Below the pieces are notes generated by a model that saw only the letters and a program-made list of their open reading frames with translations, was not told the DNA's origin and did no database searches. From Argentina anserina (lineage: Eukaryota > Streptophyta > Magnoliopsida > Rosales > Rosaceae), in contig NC_065877.1 in the NCBI RefSeq assembly GCF_933775445.1, positions 9,300,001-9,364,000 on the forward strand: a DNA stretch of 64,000 bases, in the 5' to 3' direction. Below, one piece after another: positions 24,001 to 35,996 of this stretch; within the stretch, counting starts at the first letter, position 1, and each line of letters starts with the position of its first letter. Made by a program: the position numbers and the translations under genes.

Positions 24001-25957
24001 GATTGTACGGCCATGAGCTGGGTATCACAACTTTGGTGCTATTCTCTGCTGGGCTCCTTGTAAATCTGATACACCATTTTAACGAACCTATGAGAATGAG
24101 ATTATGAATCCAGGAAAGCAAGATTATATGAAAGTGTAACGGAATATATATGTAGGGATTGGAATTACAGCTATCAGAAAAATCTAATCCAATCCCAAAA
24201 TTCAAGCAAAGCAAGATCTGGCCCCCTATGCATATGCTCGACATGTGAAATACTACCTGCCCTTAAAATGGTGAATAGCACAGATCATCATAGAGCAGAT
24301 GGAAAGAAAGATTCGACTAGTGGAAAAACACGCCAAAGCTTTGTTAGGAAAATGATGTTTGATAATGCACGAACTCTAGGAGGACGCATCAAAAATGTCG
24401 TGGAATGAAAAGAGATCAAACTGTGATGTGATAAATTCAAGCAAATAGGCACCTTTGAACGGGTATGGTTGGCAATTTAAACCCACCGAAAGAGTGCAAG
24501 TTCTAGATTTCACTTGGGAACTATTTCAATGCAATAATGCAAATGAGTACGTACTCCCGAGTATTATAAAATGGAGCCCAAAACAACTTATCTACGAAGT
24601 CTACTTATTAACATGTAATGCATATATTCTAATCCGTTTGAGCATTCATCTTGATCAACAACTAACTTGAGATAAGTGGAGTGCATTTTATAGTTGGAGC
24701 TAGGAATGGAGTTGTTCTAACCGAGTGTACGATGCACCAAGTCATCTATAACATATTAGAAAGATTGCATGATATGAGATATGACAGTAGAAAGATTAAG
24801 AAGCAAATTAAGGAGATTAGATCATGCAGGAGAGTTGTGCAGTCCCAGTTTCGATTCAAATGGCTCATCGCTGAATGAAGTAAAGGGATAAGGGCTGCTT
24901 GGTGAGCCATGCATGTGCCACTGAATTATTGAAGCTTTAGCTTACCCAGAATAGAATTGGCAAATCATGTAGCATTTAACATAAAAAAAGGCATAGCATC
25001 TAGCTCGTCTAACGTCAAAATCCCAAGAGAGAAAAGTTTCACGTTTCTGAGGCCACCATCGGTCCTTCATTTCTAGCAAGCTTGGCTTTAGATAGATTTA
25101 ACACTGCACCTAACGTTTTACTTGAAACCAAAAGAGTTGTGTGATTTAGGAACCATGTATATATTTGACTAATTTGAGAGAGGAGACTGATTTAGACCTT
25201 CAAAGTTTATGTTTGGGATTAAATGCATCGAAGAGGATTAGTACTTGACTAGGTACTGAAATAAAAACATGATTTGAGAAGAAAAACAGAGACCCTTCTG
25301 TTTAACGTGGCGTGTCTCATGACAGAAACATTTCGCACACAAGCGTGTATATTTATATGAGCATTTGACATTTTCCAATCATAAATATATGATATATATA
25401 TATATATATATACATACATATATTAAATGTTCATGATCCTAGTTATACTTATAGTTGAATTTTTAGGTTGTATTATTTGCAGGTATATCTATCAACATGG
25501 TGTTGACAAATCTTCTGGGTCCTGGTGCATGAATTATATGGACATGGCAGCACAAATCTAGTTAACAATGAACCCTTTGACAGAAGCCCATTACCTTACA
25601 CCAGTAACTCATTGAACGGACGCAGTACGTAGCTAGCTGCATTCGATCTTATTAACAGTGTAATTTCTTACTTGGTGCAGTAGTATTACAGTGCATGTTA
25701 CTGTGAAGGAGAGCAACATGATTGAAATGACTACGGTGCTCTTCTGTTAGCTAGATATAAGGTAATTCAATCCTCGTGCAAGTTAATGACTAATGAGAAG
25801 AGAGAATCATCATAGTTCACATACTTGCAGTGTCAGTTCGATAACAATGTTATCTAGGTTTATAATCGATCTGCCTGATATTTAATTCCTACTTTGTAGT
25901 TGCTTTGCAAGTCAATCAGTTTATTCAGGTTTATAATCTGCCTGATAATAATGCGTC

Positions 25958-25960
<3 letters not shown>

Positions 25961-25996
<36 letters not shown>
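25961..25996. repeat. (TA)18 microsatellite
   Basis: A 36-base uninterrupted TA run. The motif GGTTTATAATC...TGCCTGATA occurs twice just upstream (about 25857 and 25928), a short local duplication. Confidence 0.9.
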
Positions 25997-25999
<3 letters not shown>

Positions 26000-26505
26000 T
26001 TTTTTCAATCAATTCTCAGTCCTCCGACACCACCGAGGTGGAGAATTGGAGATGGAAGGACTACTCGGGTGGTACCCATTAAAACCCACCCGTATTAGAT
26101 TTAAGAGAGACCTGTTTTTTGTTCATGTTTCTAATCATAGCTGTTCAGTATCAATTAAATGGATCAAAATTTTGCTTATTTATTTTATCCATTATTTGAT
26201 AATAACTTAATACTTTAGTAAAAAATATAGTACTTTTTGGGTCAGTATTATTGATCCAAGCTTCAATATTTATTTCGGTTCGATTCGTCCACCTACGAGA
26301 CTGACTTTTGGCTATCAGAGGGCTGACATTGTTCATCCGTAGAATTACTTATAAACAGAGATCCGTAATTGAGAATCTCTGCATATATATACATGACGGA
26401 AAATGATCATTATTATATGTATTATATAATGATTTCTTATCTAAAAGAAAGCGTGCGAGTTAGGATTAATTGCGGATCTTATTATGCTTTCTAGCTTCAT
26501 ATAGA

Positions 26506-26506
<1 letters not shown>

Positions 26507-26533
<27 letters not shown>
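26507..26533. repeat. (TA)n microsatellite
   Basis: A 27-base TA run in non-coding DNA. Confidence 0.85.
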
Positions 26534-26536
<3 letters not shown>

Positions 26537-26631
26537 TAATATCAGCTTGATTACTATAGTAGCTTAATTTGTATGCTCTTGATCAGTTCAGTTGATATCA
26601 AGAATTCAAGATCTTAAACAGTACGTACTGG

Positions 26632-26780
26632 TGCCCTGATGGTCTAATGATAAGAAAAATGAACACGTAACATAAGACTGTTTGAGATTAATTCTAAACG
26701 ATCAAACACTCTCTGTTCGAATTTCGCTGGTAACCACCGGTAGTGTATTCGTATAAAAAAAACCACCGGTAGTGTATGGA
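26632..26780 (+). repeat. Possible tRNA-derived SINE-like fragment
   Basis: A box-A-like GGTCTAATGATAAG (from 26641) is followed about 70 bases later by a box-B-like GTTCGAATT (26715-26723), the arrangement of a tRNA-derived pol III promoter. It is followed by two copies of AACCACCGGTAGTGTAT 29 bases apart. There is no clover-leaf that I can fold, so this is not called a tRNA gene. Confidence 0.25.
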
Positions 26781-26900
26781 AAAAGATCTAATGCATATCA
26801 GCATATATATGATTCGACCAAAAAAAAAAACGTATATATGAGCTGCAAATAATTTACATAATTTCGAGCTAACTTCTCTCGACCCATAGCGACGTCGACT

Positions 26901-29900
26901 GCGACAGAGCTGAAAGACGGCGACGATGGGGTTCCCTCCGTTTCTGGTAAAATTCTCCTCTTCCCTTCCCTTCGACTTCATTTCAATTGCGAAATCCAGG
27001 GTTTCTGAAATTGAATATGTAAATTTTGGGATGAGCTGTGAGTTGTTTGATTTTGGATATGGTGAGTAGATTTAACTCTTAATATTTGCCCATTTGTTTT
27101 AATTCGATCTAGACATGACATTAGTAGAGATTGGAGTCTTCTTGTTTATGTGTTAGTGAAATTTAACTTGTTACTATGTCTCGAATCCCTAGATACGTAT
27201 TTAAAAAATGCTATATAAACTATTCGGTGGCAATTTTTTGAGAACTGAATATGGTTTTCTAGAACTTAGTGAGTTATTTATGTGTTTTGTGAGATTAATC
27301 TTGGTCTCATGAGTGTCGCCTTTCCTTATACTAGCCCATTCTGTTGTCTATTTTTGTATCTTGATGAGGAGGAAAATGGGAAACATAATTCAGTCCTCTT
27401 ACTGCGCAATGGTCATGTGATCTTCTCATTCAATATTCAGGTTCAGAGTTTTACGACGATATGTAACATATACACGTCTTCACCTGTTAAATGAAGAGAT
27501 GCTTATCAGCATATGGAGAGTTTGGCTTGGGGGTAGATGGTAATTGTATTTCAATCTCTTTTTTCTGTTCGGCTTTTAATGTGAAAAATTAAGAATGTTT
27601 GCTATTAACTTATTTTATATGCCTGCATTTGACATCAATCTAATGGAATGGTGAACTTATATGTGGACGAGCTGTTGTGTACTACTAGTAAGGCTGCACC
27701 TAGTCTTGGTTGAGATGATGGTAGGCTTAAGATAAGTGTGCATGTTTTGGCTCTTTAGATTGCCATGTTGGACTGGCCAAGTTGAGTTGTTGAATTTAGT
27801 TCATGTATAACTAGACTGTTTTTACTGATGCAGAAATTATGCTTCTGCAAGTTAAATAAGCGTTGAATATTTACCCATCTTCTTGTTCAGGATAAAATTG
27901 AAAGAGGACTACTCTTGTTGTAACCCATACTGCAATTCAACACATCTTACTATGTGCAGAATTAGAGACTTGCAATAGGCTCTCTTTCTCTCAGTTGGCT
28001 ATGTACAATTATCATCTTAATTTGTTAAGTTCTAAACTCTCGGGAAGCCATAAGATTAGTACAATGGGATTCTGACTAGGATTTTAGATGATGTTTGGAC
28101 CTTGATGATTGATATGCATGGTTAGTATATAGTACTATAATTTTTTATTATTTTTTCATTGTTTGATTTATAGAATTAGTAGCATGAACTTGACTTCACA
28201 TATATGAATGGAAAGGTCTGATGATTAAATATATAAATAAAAGAACTTCATTAAGACCCACAACAGAGGATTCTTCATTTGTCATCTGTGGCTGGACTGA
28301 ATTCTGGCTCTTACAATTGAAGATGTTAGAAATTAAAAATGAAATAAAAAATCTTGGATGTACATTGTGTTTTGGTCTTGTCTCTGATTCTATGAAGAGA
28401 AGACAAGGAACCAGGGATGTTATTGTACGCACATAGAAGAGAAGACAAGTACAAGACATATTTTCTCCTTGCCAGGTCTGGGACATGGATGAACAATTAG
28501 AGGTACTAATGTTCACATCTTTCTGTTTACATGTCTTCTGTTTTTTGTCATAGAATATTTTGCTTATGTATTTTGGTTATGAGATGAAGAATAACAAGGG
28601 CTTCTGGAAAAACTGAACTTCATATTCAAGTGAATCTAGGCATATTGTTTCCATAGGCTAGGTTATGAAACTTCTCTTTGTTCTTTTTGTTTAGTTGAGC
28701 AGAAGTTGGTTGAGCTGTAAGTCCATGTCTGCAATATTTCAGATTTTTAATCTTATGTCCATTATTTTGAGTTTTGTTTATGGGGTTGACATATTCTTAT
28801 AATTGAACAGATGTTTTAGCCTTGTAGCCTTGTGCCTACCTTAAATTTGTAGCCTTGTGCTTTTCAGGTAAGAAGGAAATCAGTGAGAGCATACGGTGAA
28901 GATATTGCAACGAAAAGTATCAAATGAAAAGGTAAGTTTTATTTGTTAAGTTTGTTTGATAATAAACAGAATGGGGGACACCATTGGAAGCCTTCGGGCC
29001 AAAACAGGAGACCGTATTCATGGATCCGAATCTAAAGTGTATTGATTTCATAGAAAATGCAACTCCTTATTCTATAAGTTTTGGTAGGATTATATCATTC
29101 TCTTAATTATCTATTCTTAGAAAATATGGTTAGAGGGACTATATGCGGAGCAATTAAGCATAAATTGATACCCACTCCTCAGAATTCGGTAACTTCAACT
29201 CCATTAACAACCACTTATGAATCTTTTTTTGGATTACACCCATTATCTCAAGTTTTGGAAATATCGGTGATGACGGAAATATCGACATTCCGAAAATTTG
29301 ATATTTCGATAGAAATATCGGAAATATAGTTTAAATAGCTTTTAGATAAGGATATATATAAATAAATGTATCCTATAACCATTTGTCTACATAGTGGGAA
29401 TGGTTGAGGTCTTTGACTCCTTTATAAGGGATCACATGTTCGATTGCTGCAGACTACAATTGGGCCTATTTTTACTTCCAAATTCTAGGCTCACATGGGA
29501 CACGTGGCAGTCAAAGACAAGAATATCGCGAGAAATTGGAGAAAATTCCAGTATTTCGGGATAGTTTCGGAAATATCGCGATATTTCCAAAATATCTCCC
29601 GAAATTATGATGGTAAAGAGAATTTATATCGAACCGTGAGAATAACGATATGTTCGGCGATATTTAGTGGAAAATATCGATTTTTCAGTCCTTGGTTGTA
29701 CATGTAGTCTCCAAGTTCCGAAGGAGGAAAGTGGATCTTGAAGAAGCAACTAATGTTGAGCCTTCTCAGATAAGATAGTGGCATGTAAGTAAGTTTCTAT
29801 TTTATCACCATGATGTATTTTCTATGCAGTATATTACACGATAGAAAGGTAGTTTTTCTAGTAGATGGTTATCGGAATGAAACTACTTCTCTGCTTTGGT

Positions 29901-30320
29901 GAAAGATTAGATTCCATTGAAAATATTTGCCAAGTTAAATGATTCTATGGCATTCACTGCACATAAAAATTGTGACCAGTTTACAAGTGTATTTACCATT
30001 TACATGTAAACTAGAAGATATACTATAGTACTGAAACAGAAGAGATATACAATAAACTATGTGTTATTTATTGATTGAATTATCTGTGACATTTATAAAA
30101 CAGTGAAAAGGTATGGCTGCAGATATGAAACCACTTATTTAGTTTAATAATATAAATTAATGGCATTCGCTGCATATAAGAATGGTCAGCCACTAACAAA
30201 TACAGTTACCATTTAGATCATCTAATAGTTGAGTCTGATTTGTAGCTCTTTGCAAATGTTGCTAACCTTTCCAAGTAACTATATATCTTTATGTAATGCA
30301 CTACTATCGTATTATGATCA
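26901..30320. other. Transcription-unit-like region with no identifiable product
   Basis: From about 26900 the plus strand is less AT-biased and holds an ATG at about 26929 followed by CTG|GTAAAA, which resembles a short first exon. A segment at 28868-28930 follows a TTTTCAG acceptor, and another at about 29707-29775 follows CATGTAG. None gives a recognisable protein. The stretch may be a captured or decayed gene, and it leads into the PGK fragment. Confidence 0.3.
29255..29695. repeat. AAATATCG-rich interspersed repeat
   Basis: The motifs GGAAATATCG, GATATTTCG and CGCGATATTTCC recur in both orientations at the two ends around a less repetitive centre of about 150 bp. This inverted organisation is MITE-like. 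The possible ends (CAAGTTTTGG and CAGTCCTTG) pair poorly and no target duplication was found, so class and borders are open. Confidence 0.4.
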
Positions 30321-30492
30321 GAAATGTCGAAGGAGGAGGAGAATGACCCTGAGCATGCAAAGAAGCTCACTTCGGTAGCTGACCTTTTTGTTGATGACGC
30401 ATTTGGAACTGCACACAGAACCCATGCTTGAACTGAGGGCGTAATGAAATTCTTGAGGCTATTTGTAGCTGGATTTCTTTTGCAGCAGCTAT
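30321..30492 (+). pseudogene. Phosphoglycerate kinase exon fragment
   Basis: The plus strand reads [20 protein letters not shown], then [13 protein letters not shown], a TGA stop, TEGVMKFLRLFVAGFLLQ. This is the plant PGK block that normally reads DPEFAKKLASLADLYVNDAF and GTAHRAHASTEGVTKFL. A TGA replaces the serine codon in HAS-TEG, and NDAF has become DDAF. Only about 55 of roughly 400 PGK residues are present, no flanking PGK exon follows, and it cannot encode an enzyme. It is preceded by an AG acceptor-like sequence, so it may derive from genomic DNA rather than a processed copy. Family similarity is recalled, not searched. Confidence 0.82.
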
Positions 30493-30989
30493 ACGTTCTT
30501 TACTACATTGCACAATTGCAAGTATACTTCTTCACCAGGGAAAAGTACAACCATTTTTGTACAACTTAAATAACCTTAAAGCATCTTTTATGCAATTTTT
30601 TCTATTGGGGTTTGTTGCAGGAACCATTGTTGTTGATTTATGACCATTACATGTTCCAAAGACACATACCTATAGAGTTGTCTAAAGATTGTTGAAAAGA
30701 GAAGTTGAAGCTTCCTCAACCCATTGACGAGGTCTGAGCTAAATGTACCAAGTTTTGTAGGTTTAGGTTATGTATATGATCTAGTGATAATAGTTTCTTT
30801 AGTTGTTAGAACCGAATATGGATTGATTGTACTTCCGATTGCAGATGTAATGAAAATGGATTTTGATTGCATCCTGAAATGAATGTGGTTTATACTATTT
30901 AAAGATTGCTAGAAACATATATGGCAGGTTCGAATGTGATTATAGTAGCATGACAAGAACAATATAAATAAATTAGATTACGCTGTTAC

Positions 30990-31390
30990 ACATTGATTCA
31001 GACAACACTTAAATGATGTCTGAATCACATTAACATGACATAACATGTAACCTTATGTTATTACAAGCTTACTCACACAATACTTATATGCCGTTGAATA
31101 ATTATTCAAAATTCACTATAAAATGTCTATCACATAGCATTATTATGCCGTAGGTGTATAAATAAGATGACATTAATATGTGGTATGTTTATACATCACA
31201 CATCAGATAACATATATTTATCTCGGTTTTTGGTGAATTGAGAATAACTCATACAACATTTGACCCAAAAAATGTGTCATATGACAATATTTCATATGGC
31301 GGTTTAAAACTGCTGTCTGAGGTGCTATCACATAAGCACGATAAGTTTAGATCAGTCTACAACTGTTGTCTGAAGCCTTTTCTGCTAGGG
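30990..31390. repeat. TGTCTGA-motif repeat, possible CACTA-like fragment
   Basis: GTCTGA/TCAGAC motifs recur (about 30998, 31017, 31315, 31368) and the right edge reads CTTTTCTGCTAGGG, near the usual CACTA end TTCTGCTAGTG. No matching left end was found, so this is a tentative fragment. Confidence 0.3.
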
Positions 31391-31530
31391 TTATTGTGAT
31401 TATACATATATAAAGGGAGCATCTAATCCAGCGCAGAAAATCTATTTGCACCGACTCACAATTTGACACCTATTTGAAGAAAATACAACTAATGATATCA
31501 GATGGACCGGTTCATTCGGTTGGTTGTAAG

Positions 31531-31691
31531 CAATGTTCTAAAAATCCCCGCCTAGGACCGCCTAGGCGGCGCCTAGGCGCCTGGAGATCCTTAGCCGCTT
31601 AGATTTTGGGCCGATTAATCCCCGATTAATCCTCTGGGCGCTGGTTTTTAGCTGTCCGCCCGATTAACGCCTAGCGTTTTTTAGAACATTG
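31531..31691. mobile_element. 161-bp hAT-type MITE
   Basis: The ends are CAATGTTCTAAAAA and TTTTTTAGAACATTG, with an 8-bp target duplication GTTGTAAG at 31523-31530 and 31692-31699. The interior is unusually GC-rich and self-complementary (CCTAGGCGGCGCCTAGGCG), so the element can fold. No coding capacity. It shares its terminal motif with the element at 57905-58605. Confidence 0.88.
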
Positions 31692-31699
31692 GTTGTAAG

Positions 31700-32394
31700 T
31701 TAGGATGCATGGAATCGGGCGCGGGTACGTGGAAGCGAATCGTTTAAAAACGCGGAAACAGTTTTTTTTCTTTCAAAAATTAAGGAAGCGGGTGCGTTTT
31801 GGAAGCGTCAGAATAATAAATATATATTATATACTATTTTTATATTTTATTTTTAATTATTTTATACAGTTTTAAAATAACTTGATAACTATTAATAACT
31901 TCTTTTATAAATCATGATTATCCTTGGTTATAGCAATAGTAAAGCTTCCTTTCAAAATTTAAATAAAATTTACCTAAAATTTCTTCTTTGAAAACATCAT
32001 AACCCGGGTATCCTTAGATCAATATTGTAGTTTTGATTCATAAGCCGCATTATAGACGCTTATTATGTTTTTGGTGTTTGTCTAAATAGGTTTTATTCGG
32101 AATATTTAGAGCTTTATAATGCACGAAATTACTGAAAATAACACAATAAAAAAGATATCAGTTTGTATACTGCATCAAATGAAGTGATTATTTTAAGTCA
32201 TGGGACTTAGAACATTATTGATCGTAGGACATAGTATGATGGATTCCAAAGTTCAGCGTTTTCTCTTATTTGATGTTGGCTTTTCCCATTTGGACAGTTC
32301 ATCTACACACTGGAATACCAGAATATTTGAAAAAGAGACATAGAGGGAGACAAAAAATTTGCAACTTGCATGTATTTGCAAGTCTAAGGGGGGT
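31700..32394. other. AT-rich spacer
   Basis: No gene, terminal repeat or open frame was recognised. Confidence 0.45.
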
Positions 32395-32397
32395 GTA

Positions 32398-33474
32398 TTC
32401 AATTAGGATTCTATAGGATTTTCTTGTATTTGAAGAATCTTTTGAAATCTTGTGGTATTCAATTAAGATTTTAAACAATCTATTGAAATCTCAAGGTATT
32501 CAATTAAGATTTCAAAAACTCCTATGAATTCTGGTGGTATTCAAAAATCAATCGATTTTGAATGATTTCATTTATTAGTTGATTTTGTTGGATTTTGAAG
32601 TATTTTTACACTATATCATGCTTGTTAGAAATCAAGCATCTAAACATGAGATTTTGATGTATTCTCTCTCTCTCTCTCAACAAGATCGAAAATTTTTATG
32701 TTCTTATTTTAATCATGTGTTTTATTTTAATTGCTCAAATCAATTTAATGGGTTTTTCTTGTGATTTGGTATAATTGTTGTAGGCAAAAAAGAAATGATG
32801 GTTGTTTTTATAATTGTACTAATAGTTGCAATAAAGAATGTCGTTCCGATGAATTTTCTCATGAAATAGAAAATGATGAAGAACTTGATATGGAAGACGA
32901 GAATCTTGAACTACTTTCTCAAAGTCAGCTACAACAAAGAGCAGAGGCTAATGCTTGGAAACTATTGCTGAAGCTATGTGGGAAAATAGACCACGGAATG
33001 GTGATAATGAAAGTCAAGAAGATAACAATGATATTGAAGGCAATGCGAATGAAAATAATGAGGACAATGCGAATAAGAGGGATCATGAAGACTATGATGA
33101 GAATGAGGTCGGAATGAATGAGTATACAACCTCTTAATGTACTTTTCTAATTATCTTTGCAATTTTCACTATATAATATTTGGTTGTTTTTATATTTTTA
33201 TTACTTTATAAAATACATTATCATTTTGTAATTTGTTAAAAAAGAAAACCAACTTATTAATTCTCCATGTTCTATATTTTATTATTTAATAATAATATAA
33301 AAATCATACATGCACTTGTGAAATCCAAGCAAATCAAGACAAATCTGGTCAATACAATACAATGAAATCTGGCTGAATCTATGTGGAGTTGAAATAATCT
33401 ATGGATTTTCAGAATCCGTTGATTATAATAAATCAATCAGAATCATTTGAAATCAGAGTTGAATACACCCCCCC
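32398..33474 (+). mobile_element. PIF/Harbinger deletion derivative, 1077 bp
   Basis: The ends are GGGGGGTGTATTCAATTAGG and GAGTTGAATACACCCCCCC, with the 3-bp TAA duplication typical of PIF/Harbinger at 32395-32397 and 33475-33477. Subterminal copies of GGTATTCAATTAAGATTT occur at the left. The interior keeps a fragment that looks like a transposase C-terminus. Confidence 0.88.
32761..33137 (+). pseudogene. Harbinger transposase C-terminal remnant
   Basis: An acidic segment (EIENDEELDMEDENLELLSQ) leads into SQLQQRAEANAW. The continuation, ETIAEAMWENRPRNGDNESQ, is in another frame (32955-33137). The join at about 32953 is therefore frameshifted. This matches my recollection of the ALP1/HARBI1-like transposase tail. 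The DDE catalytic core is missing, so the element depended on another copy for movement. Confidence 0.55.
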
Positions 33475-33851
33475 TAAAACTAGATGAGGTAGATAGGTTC
33501 ATCTCAACTAGCTACTTGAGCTTCATTTTCATCATATGTTTATAGGATTTTATACTTTCAATTATATATTTCAATTTTTCATCTTTGCACCATCTCAACT
33601 ATTAGCGTCTTTGAAATCATTTGAAGCAATGTGGGCAAAGCAATTTTTGCAGACTCTAACGTGTAATTACCTAACTTTTTTGTACAAAAGAAAATGGAGC
33701 AACCACCTTTGTGTATATATAGGGGCAACTACACTATATTGGCTGTAAACTAGGATAGACTCTTTTCTGGACAATGAAGTCATATCAAGCTAGCTACTAT
33801 CGTAATTGCATAACAAGCGATTCTGTTTTTTCTTTTATGCATATGTAACAA

Positions 33852-33858
<7 letters not shown>

Positions 33859-33930
<72 letters not shown>
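33859..33930. repeat. (CT)36 microsatellite
   Basis: A 72-base uninterrupted CT run, the longest perfect dinucleotide tract in the window, in non-coding DNA. Confidence 0.95.
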
Positions 33931-33933
<3 letters not shown>

Positions 33934-35545
33934 GTTTTGGCTAGAACATTGTAATGCAACATGATTATACCACCTAGAATTAAACCGCAACAAAGCGCGG
34001 GAAACTTTCTAGTTGACTACATTGAACGTGAAGCAATGCAAGTTATATAGTGCACATAAGCACAAACCCAATCTCAATGGCAATGGAAAATCCAGTTGTG
34101 GACCAAGAAAAATATGCCTTCGATCTCAATCCACTACTACCAGTCTACCATCATGAGATTCAGAAGACAGACGATTATACTAACATGCATTGCTTCACAA
34201 AAATGTAGGAGCTCGATCGATAAGTTCTTCTTTGGTCTAATAAACTTAATATTCATACTGATTACAGAGTCATCACTTACCCAGAATAATTCGCATAAGA
34301 AATTCAATTTCAAAGAGTACTAGATCTCACCCATATATAATTTCAATCTTTAATCAAAACCTAGAAACAAAAAGAGAAGAAATGAGGAACAAGAGGGAGA
34401 AATGAGTTGTTTACCTCTTGAGCAGCTGCAAACCTCAACAATAGAAGGGAGAACTGAAAAATGGAAGCACACTAGGAGACTACCACGAAACAAAAGAGAA
34501 ATTGAGGCGCTCTCTTATTCGCGAGATAGGTTTTCTGTTCAGCTTAGCTTTTATATTGGTAAGTTAGTAATTTTCAACCATAGTCATGGGTACCCAATGT
34601 CATTTTTGAAGTTCACTTAATTCGCGAAACGGAAACACGGTGACTTATAATTATAAGGAATGAGTCACTAACTTTTGCTTATCCCTCATAAATGACTTAG
34701 GCTTTTAATATAAGTGAGTTCTTTGTGCCTTTACCAAGCGGTTGTTCTCCTCATCTTATAAGGTAAGGAGCTTATAAGCTCCCCCAAACGCACACATAGT
34801 GATTGTAAGAAAAAAAAGGTATTTACTATTTAAATCAGTAAATTGTTTCTATTACAGCAGATTAAATACAAGGTTCTGCTGAAAATAAAGAGACAAGTAT
34901 GAGAAATTTTCAAATTGCGAGTATTCAATATGAACTACGTACATACTTGAAGCCATTCATCCATGCTGAAATCAATAGACCTAGTTCCAACTTCCACCTT
35001 GGGAGGCCATAACAGACAAACATTATATAACTCTATTAGAAAAACTATGTATTGAGTACTGACATAGATGCATGTATCACATCAAATGAATTATATCAAT
35101 AACATGGATCAGGAACATAGGTTGACATAATTCTGATTATTAAGAGCATGTAAAGTTAAAATGACAAATCTCTCTAAAATCAAGTCTATAAAACTTACAA
35201 TCACTCGTAGACAAACAAATTTTCTTCTGACTTATGAATTGAACCATCCATTTGGAGTTGTCATGCTACAAACATGAACAACCATGTAAGTGAAATCAAC
35301 AATATACATCACAGAGAAGATAATTGCATATTCAAACATAAAAAATGTTTGATATACATAAACATAATCTAATTTTGCAATAGAAATCTGATCAAAAGTA
35401 GATACCTGATTCCCAGTGGTTTATAGGGACACTCTAGAGGAAACTTGATCTTTCCATAGTAATATACACCTATAATAAGCAGAACAAATTTTTATGATAA
35501 TTAATCTCAAAATAAAATAAAATAAACATAATCAATTATCTATAA
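33931..35545. other. Non-coding stretch
   Basis: No recognised protein. On the minus strand 34540-34412 looks like a 5' exon ending in a GTAAAC donor, but no downstream exon could be tied to it. Confidence 0.35.
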
Positions 35546-35553
35546 CATTTGGG

Positions 35554-35988
35554 CTAGGCAGCACGGACACGCGGACAAGGGTCCGTATTGCGTGTCTGAC
35601 ACGGACACAGACACGGACACGCTCGTACACGCAAACTCAATTTGGACACGGTCCGGACACGCGAGTGTCGGAATCGGACACGCACCAACTCATAATAAAA
35701 GTGAAAGTGCTTATGGTGAGAATCGAACCTTGGTCATCCAAGGCACCCAACAACTCCTCAACCATTCCAACAGATTCAGTTTTTGTTATATTTATGCACA
35801 CTTTAATATATATACATCTAAATACTTTCAAATTTTTAAATTAATTTTTTAATAAATACATATATATTAAAATAATTTTAATTGACGTGTCCACCACGTT
35901 TCCGTGTCCAAAAATATTTCTATATGTCGTGTCTACGTATCGAATCGTGTCCAATACGGACACTCGTGTCCGTGTCCGTGCTACATAG
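35554..35988. mobile_element. 435-bp hAT-type MITE
   Basis: The ends CTAGGCAGCACGGACAC and GTGTCCGTGCTACATAG form an imperfect inverted repeat, flanked by a perfect 8-bp duplication CATTTGGG (35546-35553 and 35989-35996). GGACACG/CGTGTCC motifs recur many times near both ends. The middle is AT-rich and holds GAGAATCGAACC, a box-B-like string in reverse. No transposase. Confidence 0.88.
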
Positions 35989-35996
35989 CATTTGGG

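Larger units (their letters stand above)
21082..26900. other. AT-rich gene-poor stretch
   Basis: No frame resembles a known protein. A (TA)n run is at about 25392-25412. The 114-codon minus-strand frame at 22992-23336 overlaps a repeat-like stretch after a T run (about 23072-23160), possibly the decayed end of a non-LTR element, but no domain could be identified. Confidence 0.4.

Noticed and set aside
26640..26723. Possible tRNA gene
   Set aside because: Box A- and B-like strings are present, but no acceptor stem or clover-leaf can be formed; kept only as a weak SINE-like repeat.
34412..34540. Minus-strand 5' exon ending in a GTAAAC donor
   Set aside because: No downstream exon or recognisable protein could be linked to it.
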